Assembly (NCBI RefSeq): GCF_034932365.1
Contig: NZ_JAYGHR010000003.1
Coordinates: 62,001 to 126,000 of the forward strand
DNA: 64,000 nucleotides
Origin: Capilliphycus robustus
Lineage (GTDB): Bacteria; Cyanobacteriota; Cyanobacteriia; Cyanobacteriales; Microcoleaceae
Direction: 5' to 3'
Positions within the stretch are counted from its first letter, which is position 1; each line of letters starts with the position of its first letter. The notes under the pieces are model-generated. The model did not search any database. It had not been told where the DNA came from and was given only the letters and a program-made list of their open reading frames with translations. The position numbers and the translations under genes were made by a program. Shown in pieces: positions 27,224-34,917 of the stretch.

Positions 27224-27645
27224 GCAAGGCTTATGTTTCTGCTGCTCTCAGACGCTTGGTTTGCGATCGCGCTGATTTTGCTTGTGAGTATTGTTTGATA
27301 CCAGAAATTTCTGTTCTTGTACCCCATGAAATCGATCATATCATTGCGGAAAAGCACGGTGGACAAACGAACGAAAATAATTTGGCGTTGGCTTGTACAA
27401 TCTGCAACAAATATAAAGGAAGCGATCTGGCTTCAATCGATCCCATGAATGGGGAAATTGTGAGGTTGTATCATCCTCATCGCGATCGCTGGCGGGAGCA
27501 TTTTAAATTAGAAAAAGGCGAAATTATCCCGTTGAGTGCGATTGGACGAGTGACGGTAAGATTATTACAGATAAATCGTCCGGAGCGAGTAGAGGAACGG
27601 AAGTTACTGTCACAAGCAAATATTTTGAATGTTCCAGAATTCTAA
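27220..27645 (+). CDS. HNH endonuclease
   Basis: A 141-residue HNH nuclease. Zinc pairs Cys22-Cys25 (CEYC) and Cys59-Cys62 (CTIC), and the catalytic core DHIIAEKHGG (Asp39, His40, His46) with Asn53 and Asn63, complete the motif. Such stand-alone HNH proteins nick or cut DNA, sometimes in restriction, mobile-element or stress contexts. Its start overlaps the stop of the upstream CopG-like gene. The gene is flanked on both sides by GTAGGTTGGGTT repeats (26327-26848 and 27660-27748), so the pair looks like an inserted cassette. Confidence 0.92.
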   Translation: MSKAYVSAALRRLVCDRADFACEYCLIPEISVLVPHEIDHIIAEKHGGQTNENNLALACTICNKYKGSDLASIDPMNGEIVRLYHPHRDRWREHFKLEKGEIIPLSAIGRVTVRLLQINRPERVEERKLLSQANILNVPEF

Positions 27646-27659
27646 CTTTACCATAAAAA

Positions 27660-27748
27660 GTAGGTTGGGTTAAACGCAGTGCAACCCAACACATTTATAG
27701 AAAAAGGGAAAAGATCATGTTGGGTTTCCTTGCCTCAACCCAACCTAC
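27660..27748. repeat. GTAGGTTGGGTTAAACG repeat, fifth copy
   Basis: Starts GTAGGTTGGGTTAAACGCAG and ends CAACCCAACCTAC with the same linker as the four-unit array at 26327-26848. It bounds the HNH cassette on its right. Confidence 0.8.
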
Positions 27749-27830
27749 AAGATTTGCTTTGATATTTCTCCACCCCTGCCAACAGGATGGTAACTGGCTG
27801 GGGCGGGACGGGGCAGGGAAGGCAAGCGAG

Positions 27831-29939
27831 CTATTCCAACCCTGACAATTCAAACCATGTGTTATCCCAGTCTATGCTGGTTCCAGAAAACATTTTCCCA
27901 TTGACACTCCAAATAATGAAAAGTGCCTTTTTTATCCCAGGACAAGGATCTCCATAAGTGCGACTATTTGCGTTAAACTTTCTTACTCCATCTTTCCATT
28001 GTTCTAAAACTTTATTCGTTACATCAGTCACTGACGTTCCATGACCATATCCAGCATATATCACCCCATTGCTCACGGGCATTTCTTTTTCAACTTTCGG
28101 TCTAGGCGGCAATTCAAACCATGTGTTATCCCAGTCTATGCTGATTCCAGAAAACATTTTCCCATTTTCCTTCCATACAATGAAAAGTGCCTTGATTTTT
28201 CCAGGACAAGGATCTGTATAAATGCCACTATTTGCGTTAAACTTTCTTACGCCATTTTTCCATAAATCTTGAACACGATCACTAACATTGATCACACGGT
28301 TTCCATGTCCATATCCAGCATATAGTGGTTTTGCCCTTACAAAACTTATATGTAATGGATGACTTTTTTGCACTACCATCTCTTGCCATTCTTCATTTGT
28401 GCTTCCTACCTTAGTAAATACCCGGAAATAAGCACCTCCTTCACTGGAGGAACTGGCGTAATTATCATAACTCCCTGTTGGACAACCATAGGTAAACTTG
28501 ATTGAGACTCCATTCTTGTCCTTATATATTACCCAACCTTCTGCACCATGAAGTCCCGGATAGTCTTGAATCCAAAATCGTTCCCATTCACCAACTTTGA
28601 TGATTTTAGGAGGCAGATTAATATAATGTCCACAATCTTGTCCCGGTGGAAATGTACTCTTAGTTACTCCATAACTTTCTCGAACTAGATCCCCTTGAGA
28701 CTCAATATTCCGATTGTCAATCTGCACATAACAGGAGAAGTTGCCTCCCGATAACGGTGAATCATCCACTTTATCTACAACATAGGTAGTATCGGGATGA
28801 CTCGAATCGAAAATAAATCCATCTCCTTCCGGTGATTGAACTACATGCACAACTCCACCAGAACCATCAGGAGACACTGCTATAAAAGTCGGGTGGTGAT
28901 CGCGCTGATAACTAATGGGAATATAAGGACAGTTGAATCCAGCATTAAGGTATTTAATGCAAGAATCTGAGAGTCCTTCTAAAGCTTTATGAGTATGTCC
29001 CGTTACAACACAATTTACCCCCTCTTGTAAGGCGAGCCTCTGTGCAAACCATCCCATATAACTACCATCGTAATCAGCGAACACCCCCTTACCTGCAACA
29101 AGTAAGCCATCTTCACCTCCGCCTTCTCCTATTTGCCATTCGGTAAACAAATTTTGATATATTTCCTTGGCTTGTGCAAACGTCAGACTTAAATTGGACG
29201 AAACCCTGACTATTTGTTGGTCATCAATGTTAGTTTTCTTCTGCACTGCCTCTAAAAGGATACGTGCTATGGAAGGGTCGCCATGTTTGATCAAGTCTTC
29301 TATGATACTTCTAGGGATGAGTACCGACATTCCATCCGGCGCACCTGAATCTTTCAACTGTGCAACATTGGTCACATTCGGAATTACTCCATCATGAATC
29401 TGTTTAGCTCGCCATGTAGCAATGGCACGAGTAACGAAATGTCCAAGCGGTAATGGTGCAATTGGATTATTGTTGGTATAAGGGGCATTAAACATTGTAA
29501 AAATATGCCCGTGAGTAAAAAGAGTTTTACTACCATGAGGAATGTAAATATCATCTGGGCATAGTTTAATTTTGTAATTTGGATTACCAATCTTGTCCAA
29601 ATCAGCTTGCGTGATAGTCATATCGTGATTACCACGAACATACGTTACCTTACCCTTAAGAGTAGTTAAAACCTGACTTAGGCTTCCATCGGGGCCAAAA
29701 ATAGCAGGATTCGCCCTCATTATCTCATCAAAGCTAGGGGGGATATCCTCAGCAGGATAAGTCCATAAATCAACGATATCCCCTAAAAGAACGAGTTCTG
29801 TAATCTTCTCAGCCCAATGTTTCCCGTTTATTATCTCATCAAAAATAGCCTTCAGATAAGGTTCATGGTACTCCTTCTGATACCATACAGTTGGCTTGTT
29901 AGTACCAATGTGAATATCACTTAATACTGCTATTGCCAT
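27831..29939 (-). CDS. Three-part protein: metallophosphoesterase, aegerolysin-like sandwich and tandem C-terminal repeats
   Basis: 702 residues. Part 1 (about 1-390) is a calcineurin-like metallophosphoesterase with all ligand motifs: Asp8/His10 (LSDIHIG), GDIVD (Asp54), GNHD (103-106) and GHTH near residue 311. Part 2 (about 395-535) contains PPKIIKVGEWERF, HGAEGWVIYKDKNGVSIKF and GCPTGSYDNY, resembling the aegerolysin/lipid-binding pore-former sandwich; this is a motif-level guess. Part 3 is two near-identical units of about 75 residues (about 540-613 and 628-700) starting YAGYGHG and containing VRKFNANS, DPCPG and FSGxSIDWDNTWFEL. No signal peptide. It is transcribed divergently from an NB-ARC gene at 30395. 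The combination is unfamiliar; a phosphoesterase with a membrane- or sugar-binding tail is one reading. Confidence 0.85.
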   Translation of the reverse strand: MAIAVLSDIHIGTNKPTVWYQKEYHEPYLKAIFDEIINGKHWAEKITELVLLGDIVDLWTYPAEDIPPSFDEIMRANPAIFGPDGSLSQVLTTLKGKVTYVRGNHDMTITQADLDKIGNPNYKIKLCPDDIYIPHGSKTLFTHGHIFTMFNAPYTNNNPIAPLPLGHFVTRAIATWRAKQIHDGVIPNVTNVAQLKDSGAPDGMSVLIPRSIIEDLIKHGDPSIARILLEAVQKKTNIDDQQIVRVSSNLSLTFAQAKEIYQNLFTEWQIGEGGGEDGLLVAGKGVFADYDGSYMGWFAQRLALQEGVNCVVTGHTHKALEGLSDSCIKYLNAGFNCPYIPISYQRDHHPTFIAVSPDGSGGVVHVVQSPEGDGFIFDSSHPDTTYVVDKVDDSPLSGGNFSCYVQIDNRNIESQGDLVRESYGVTKSTFPPGQDCGHYINLPPKIIKVGEWERFWIQDYPGLHGAEGWVIYKDKNGVSIKFTYGCPTGSYDNYASSSSEGGAYFRVFTKVGSTNEEWQEMVVQKSHPLHISFVRAKPLYAGYGHGNRVINVSDRVQDLWKNGVRKFNANSGIYTDPCPGKIKALFIVWKENGKMFSGISIDWDNTWFELPPRPKVEKEMPVSNGVIYAGYGHGTSVTDVTNKVLEQWKDGVRKFNANSRTYGDPCPGIKKALFIIWSVNGKMFSGTSIDWDNTWFELSGLE

Positions 29940-30151
29940 GTCTTTTTCTCCTGTTCGGGATTATAAGCTGTGTTTCTCCGATCGCTATATTAATTCAACA
30001 CACTCAAACCTGCTTGATCAATTGAAGTTTGCGAACTTAAGCAGGAAACTTTACTTCTAACTTTACAAAAATACCTCTAACACCCTATCCACAAGACTTC
30101 TAAGCCAATCGCCCTCCTTGACAATCCTATAACATTCGTTAAATTGGATGT

Positions 30152-30365
30152 GTAAAGTATCAAACTTTCTTCTAGGGTCTATCTACTGCCTAAGACCTAT
30201 TGACCCGAATCTATTTATTCCGTGTAAAGTATCAATTTTTTCTGAAGGGTCTCTCTACTGTTTAAGAACGATTAAAATCAATCTATTTAGTATACATTTT
30301 ATACAATTATGTATACAAACCTTCCCTGTAAAGTCTCAAACTTTCTTGAATAATTAATCTACTTT
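30152..30365. repeat. Three GTAAAGTATCAAACTTTCTT repeats with an internal inverted repeat
   Basis: GTAAAGTATCAA.CTTTCTT..AGGGTCTATCTACTG occurs at 30152, again at 30224 (AAGGGTCTCTCTACTG) and partially at 30328. Between the second and third, GTATACAT (30290-30297) is mirrored by ATGTATAC (30309-30316). The cluster fills the region between the metallophosphoesterase and NB-ARC genes and could be regulatory. Confidence 0.7.
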
Positions 30366-30394
30366 TTGTTTATCTTCCTTCACACATCTACGCC

Positions 30395-31759
30395 ATGCCT
30401 ACCTTCAAACAACGACACAGAAAAGTTGCCATTCTAACTCAGCAAGGATTTCAAAAACTCCGAACCGCACAGTCCCAAACCGACCTTTGGAACGATTTCA
30501 CCAAATCCTGCACCTTGGAAGTTCTCAGCGAACAAACCGGACTATCAACCCACACTCTCAGCAAGGTTCATGACCGAAAAAAGGGGGTTGATTTAAAAAC
30601 TTTGGTGCGCTATTTTAACGGTTTTAACCTAACTTTTGAACCGGATGATTATATGTCTCCTAGAGGACATAAAGAAACAACTATACTCGTCCCCTCCACC
30701 CCCGATAACGGAGCGTTAGTCACAGCATCCCTTCCTCAAAATAATCTGTTGAGTTGGGGTTTAGCGCCCGATGTTTCAATGTTCTGTGGTCGCCGGACAG
30801 AATTGGAAACTTTGCAGCAATGGGTTCTAGAAGATCGCTGTCGTTTAATCACGCTTTTCGGCATAGTTGGCATCGGTAAAACCTGGTTGGCGACCAAGTT
30901 AGCAGAACAAATACAACCGGAATTCAAGGTTGTGGTTTGGCGGAGTCTTCAACCGATATCGCGATCGCATTCTCCCTTACCTTTTAGCTACTTTATCGAT
31001 GATTTGATTAACCATCTCACGGGCGAGTCTCACCCGACTATTCCAGAATATATCAACGCTAAGATACGGGAATTGATGGATATTTTGAGGCGTAAACGCT
31101 GTTTATTGATTTTGGATAACGTTGAATCTGTTCTGCCAAATCATACCCCACAAATCGCTTCGATAAATGATTCTGACGATGAAGCCTACAGTCAACTCCT
31201 CAAATACTTAGCACAGGCAAAACATCAAAGCTGTGTAATACTAACGAGTCGGGTCGAACCGACAGAAATTCAACCGTTTATTGGTGAAAATTTAGGAGTT
31301 CATTCTTTATGTGTGCAGGGTTTACAGGTTGCAGATATTCAACAGATGTTAAACGCTAAAGGTAAATTTCAAGGAACTGATGATGAATGGAAGCGCCTGG
31401 TTGACTATTACGATGGTAATCCTTTGATTCTTGCCATTTTTGCCACAACTATTCAGCATTTTTTTGATAGCAGTCTCACCAATTTTTTCAGCAATAATAC
31501 CCTAATTTATGAAAATATTGGTGAGCTATTAAACGAACAGTTGAGCGCTTTATCCGTACCCGCACAACAAATCATCAAAGTTCTGGCAACTCAGAATGCA
31601 CCCCTTTCTTTTTCCGAGTTACGATCGCATCTCGCCCCCTCGATCTCAGGAAATACTCTGTTAGGAACGTTAGAATTTCTCAAAGCGCGATCGCTCATAT
31701 ATACAACATCGGCTCTTTTTTCTCTACATCCCTTGATCGTTAATTATTTCACAAGTTAA
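30395..31759 (+). CDS. STAND (NB-ARC) NTPase with N-terminal helix-turn-helix-like domain
   Basis: 454 residues. Residues 1-90 form a small helical, HTH-like domain typical of cyanobacterial NB-ARC proteins (CTLEVLSEQTGLSTHTLSKV, then RKKGVDLKTLVRYFNG). The NTPase has a P-loop GIVGIGKT (156-163), Walker B LLILD (237-241), a TSR motif (284-286) and a GNPLIL motif (341-346), followed by a winged helix to the end. Related cyanobacterial proteins usually carry WD40 or TPR sensor repeats after this point; here the frame stops at HPLIVNYFTS. Such switch NTPases act in signalling, cell death and defence. The missing sensor could be natural or due to truncation. Start ATG 30395. Confidence 0.9.
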   Translation: MPTFKQRHRKVAILTQQGFQKLRTAQSQTDLWNDFTKSCTLEVLSEQTGLSTHTLSKVHDRKKGVDLKTLVRYFNGFNLTFEPDDYMSPRGHKETTILVPSTPDNGALVTASLPQNNLLSWGLAPDVSMFCGRRTELETLQQWVLEDRCRLITLFGIVGIGKTWLATKLAEQIQPEFKVVVWRSLQPISRSHSPLPFSYFIDDLINHLTGESHPTIPEYINAKIRELMDILRRKRCLLILDNVESVLPNHTPQIASINDSDDEAYSQLLKYLAQAKHQSCVILTSRVEPTEIQPFIGENLGVHSLCVQGLQVADIQQMLNAKGKFQGTDDEWKRLVDYYDGNPLILAIFATTIQHFFDSSLTNFFSNNTLIYENIGELLNEQLSALSVPAQQIIKVLATQNAPLSFSELRSHLAPSISGNTLLGTLEFLKARSLIYTTSALFSLHPLIVNYFTS

Positions 31760-31782
31760 TTCGTTTGTAACTGCGCTTCTAA
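31756..31782 (+). repeat. Short direct repeat of the metalloprotease 3' tip, copy 1
   Basis: TTAATTCGTTTGTAACTGCG plus C.TCTAA recurs at 32019-32045, where it encodes the last residues (AQLQTN, stop) of the metalloprotease on the minus strand. Here it contains the TAA stop of the NB-ARC gene. Confidence 0.75.
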
Positions 31783-31789
31783 TAGAAAA

Positions 31790-31935
31790 AACCCCTCTCC
31801 AAACCTCTCCCCTGGTAGGAGAGAGGCTATAAAACCTTAATTTTTCATTGAGTTTTAAAGAGATTTAAGTCCCTCGCCTTACCCCGCTTTTTAAGGGGGG
31901 ATTAAGGGGGGATTGGAGAGGGGTTGGGGAGAGGT
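31790..31935. repeat. Palindromic ACCCCTCTCC / GGAGAGGGGT intergenic element
   Basis: ACCCCTCTCC (31791-31800) and ACCTCTCCCC (31803-31812) are mirrored by GGAGAGGGGT (31915-31924) and GGGGAGAGGT (31926-31935). A GC-rich internal stretch with GGGGGGATT repeated sits near 31895. It is a common type of cyanobacterial interspersed repeat lying between two direct repeats. Confidence 0.65.
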
Positions 31936-32018
31936 CATTGAGTTATATCTTGAACCTACTGAAGACAGCTTGAGTTTGAATTTAGAGTATTTTCTAGAAC
32001 TACTCTAGTTTTGAGTAT

Positions 32019-34736
32019 TTAATTCGTTTGTAACTGCGCCCCTAACGTTTTACCAATGCGATCGCGGGTTAACTCCAAATGCGCCAACGTGTAAGCATCC
32101 ATGCGATTATTATGCTTTTCTAACGTCCGATCTAAAACGGCTTGTAACTGCTTCAACTGATACCAAGCCAAGGTCAACGCATCTTCAGGAACATTTACCT
32201 CTCGCAGTACAATTTGAGTCAATAAATTCAAGTATTCCCGTTGTAATGAACGCCTAATTCCTGAAATTTTAATGTCTTTTTCCGATTGGAATACTTCAGT
32301 CCAAATACTATTTTGCAACACCTCAAATAATTCGGGCATTGTTAGCGTATTTTGCGAGGCATTTTTCAGTTCTAAATCTCGTAACCGCACCAAACGAGTC
32401 GGGGCTAGAATTTCTTCTAAAATCGATTTTTGTAACCGCAAAATGCGATCACCAATTCGATATTCTAAGGTCGAATTAACATCAGGATTCCCCCAGTCTT
32501 GCCAACGAGAAGGCGCTAATTGATTGAGTAAACGAGGCGAAAACTGAAACGCATCTTCAGAAAAGATATATTTCTGCAATAGTGTTAACGCTTCACGCTG
32601 TTTATTAACCGGAATTGGTTCAAAGGGTAATCGGCCATTTTCATCACCAACACGGCTGCGATTAAAAGATTGCCCGCCAATATAAAGAACCATATTTTCG
32701 GCATTATTTTGATAGTAACCAAAGACCGTTTCAAACATCCGACGAACTTGATCATATCCCTCACCCGCAGTAGGAGAATGGCTTTCTAAACCCTTCCACA
32801 TCGCGATCGCATTATCGAGTTGCCACTGTGAATATTGCAGCATATTATTACTCAAATCAAACACATTTGCAGCCGGATCAAGAAATACCCCCCAATAGTC
32901 TTCATCGGTTGCAAAAGCCAGTTCCGGTTCACCCGCTCGTTGAGCAATATCTTCTAGGGCTTCTCCTTGGGCGTAGAGACTATTTCCTGTAATGGCTGTG
33001 TAACCATATTCAATTGCCCATTGATCATAGGGACCAATCATCATCGGAAAATAATCGCCTTGAGTTTCTCCTTTGGGAGCCAAATTAACCGGAACATAAT
33101 CCATCACTGAGCCAACTAATCCCAAACTGTGCGTAATATTTGTATCATGCAACTGTTCAGGTGCAAGTAACGTGCTACCCTGAAAATTGTGTCTGAGTCC
33201 TAATGTATGACCAACTTCATGGGCGACAAGAAAGCTCAAATATTGCTGAACATAGTCTTTGATTTCGGAACTATTTTCATTCACACCATTCAACAATGAC
33301 ATCGCCATTGCACCAACCGCTAACTGACGGTTTGACTCAAAGCCAAAACATAAATGTTCTGAAGAAAAATCCGGGGATACATTTGAGTGTGAAGCGGCAG
33401 TTAGCCTTGCTAGAGATGCCCTTCCCAAATTACAAGGATTCTGATTCATCTGCGTAGCATTATTTTCTTGATTCTGATCAATCAAAACGCTAATTCCCTC
33501 ATAAAACTTAGCAACAGCATTACTTTCAACCATAATATCTGCATCTAAGATTTGTCCAGTTAAAGGATTAACATGAGAAGGGCCGTATCCACTGAACCCC
33601 GGTTGAAACGAAGTAGACCAACGAATCGTATTGTAACGAACATCTGCGGGGTCCCAATCTGCATCATCGGGCATTTGTTCAACTTGAATTGCATCTTTAA
33701 ATCCCGCTTTTTCAAAAGCTGTATTCCACATTAATACCCCCTGACGAATCGCCTCCCGATATTCAAAGGGAACTGTATTTTCAATCCAAAAAACAATCGG
33801 TTTAACCGGAGTAGAAATCGCCGCATTCGGATCACTTTTTTGTAAATTCCAGCGATTAATATAACGCACAATAGAAGAGCGATGACTCGAGTTAGAAATA
33901 TCTTTGTAGATGCTCGTAAAATATCCGACTCGTTCATCAGCCAGACGCGGTTGATAACTTTCTTCGCTGGGAACTTCCAGAAAACTATAACGAACATTCA
34001 GGTTAAAGGATCGGCTATCAGGAAGCGAAGATAGACCTCTCCGCATACTTCCGGGATTTTCTGAAAAGCCAAATACTGACTCTATCTCAATATTTAAAGG
34101 AAAGGCTTGAACTTGATTGATATAGGATTTTTCCGGATCAATACTGTAGTTAGAACTGAGAAAACTTGAGAAGGAATTAGCCAGATTGGAAAGATCGCGC
34201 TCGCTCGTGAGAACACTACTCAAATCAATCAAAATGCTTTTCCGTTCGGGATGAATGCTAATAATCGGCAGGGAATACAGAACAGAATCACTCACCGAAC
34301 GATTAACAGAACGGCTTTGTGGATCATTCGGTTGGGTTCTAAAATTAATATTGGGAACCACAAGCTGCACTTTATTATTCTGACGCCGCCACTGAAATAC
34401 AAACTCATTTAAATTCAATCCCCGAAAGATTCCCGCTTGACCAATTCCTGAATCTAAGCTGATAAAACACAGGTAATTTTTATTAAATTGTTCGGGCGTC
34501 AGTTCTAAATATACTTTGCCAGTTTTTTGATGGTGATAAAGGGTCAATAATCCTTCGATTTTTTGACTATTTTGAACAGCTTGCTCGAAGGGTTGCTCAT
34601 TGGCTTGTTCCTGAGCAAGCAGCCAGGACGGGGGTTCATTGGTGGCGTGTATGGCATTAATCGGTAGTCCTGATAGAAGTAAGGTTAGCAAGATCGACAA
34701 GCTAAACAGAGCGAAAAATAGCTTAACTTTTGTCAT
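32019..34736 (-). CDS. Exported zinc metalloprotease (DUF5117/DUF4953-type)
   Basis: The start is set at the ATG at 34736, giving a signal peptide (VKLFFALFSLSILLTLLLSG); the longer frame to 34982 runs into the upstream gene. About 905 residues. The N-terminal region (YLELTPEQFNKNYLCFISLD) fits DUF5117, and the catalytic motif HEVGHTLGLRHNF near residue 506 is a zincin HExxHxxGxxH site. The family is exported and cyanobacterial/bacteroidetal members are common; substrates unknown. Its 3' tip is duplicated at 31756-31782. It may share an operon with the DUF1574 gene upstream (182-base gap). Confidence 0.9.
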   Translation of the reverse strand: MTKVKLFFALFSLSILLTLLLSGLPINAIHATNEPPSWLLAQEQANEQPFEQAVQNSQKIEGLLTLYHHQKTGKVYLELTPEQFNKNYLCFISLDSGIGQAGIFRGLNLNEFVFQWRRQNNKVQLVVPNINFRTQPNDPQSRSVNRSVSDSVLYSLPIISIHPERKSILIDLSSVLTSERDLSNLANSFSSFLSSNYSIDPEKSYINQVQAFPLNIEIESVFGFSENPGSMRRGLSSLPDSRSFNLNVRYSFLEVPSEESYQPRLADERVGYFTSIYKDISNSSHRSSIVRYINRWNLQKSDPNAAISTPVKPIVFWIENTVPFEYREAIRQGVLMWNTAFEKAGFKDAIQVEQMPDDADWDPADVRYNTIRWSTSFQPGFSGYGPSHVNPLTGQILDADIMVESNAVAKFYEGISVLIDQNQENNATQMNQNPCNLGRASLARLTAASHSNVSPDFSSEHLCFGFESNRQLAVGAMAMSLLNGVNENSSEIKDYVQQYLSFLVAHEVGHTLGLRHNFQGSTLLAPEQLHDTNITHSLGLVGSVMDYVPVNLAPKGETQGDYFPMMIGPYDQWAIEYGYTAITGNSLYAQGEALEDIAQRAGEPELAFATDEDYWGVFLDPAANVFDLSNNMLQYSQWQLDNAIAMWKGLESHSPTAGEGYDQVRRMFETVFGYYQNNAENMVLYIGGQSFNRSRVGDENGRLPFEPIPVNKQREALTLLQKYIFSEDAFQFSPRLLNQLAPSRWQDWGNPDVNSTLEYRIGDRILRLQKSILEEILAPTRLVRLRDLELKNASQNTLTMPELFEVLQNSIWTEVFQSEKDIKISGIRRSLQREYLNLLTQIVLREVNVPEDALTLAWYQLKQLQAVLDRTLEKHNNRMDAYTLAHLELTRDRIGKTLGAQLQTN

Positions 34737-34917
34737 TCCTAAGACTTGAATTGAGTGGTGGTTGAGGGTAGTTTTCCGGGAGTTGAGAAATCCCAAAATA
34801 GATGAGGACACATTCAAGGTATAGCAAAAGGCACTCATGTAAAAGCACAGCTCTATAACATTTTGGCCTTGATTGATATTGACAATTCTAACTCGCGATC
34901 GCTTAACGTCCCAACTC

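Noticed and set aside
30148..30357. 69-codon plus-strand frame before the NB-ARC gene
   Set aside because: It runs through the GTAAAGTATCAA repeats and yields a repetitive peptide; no coding evidence.
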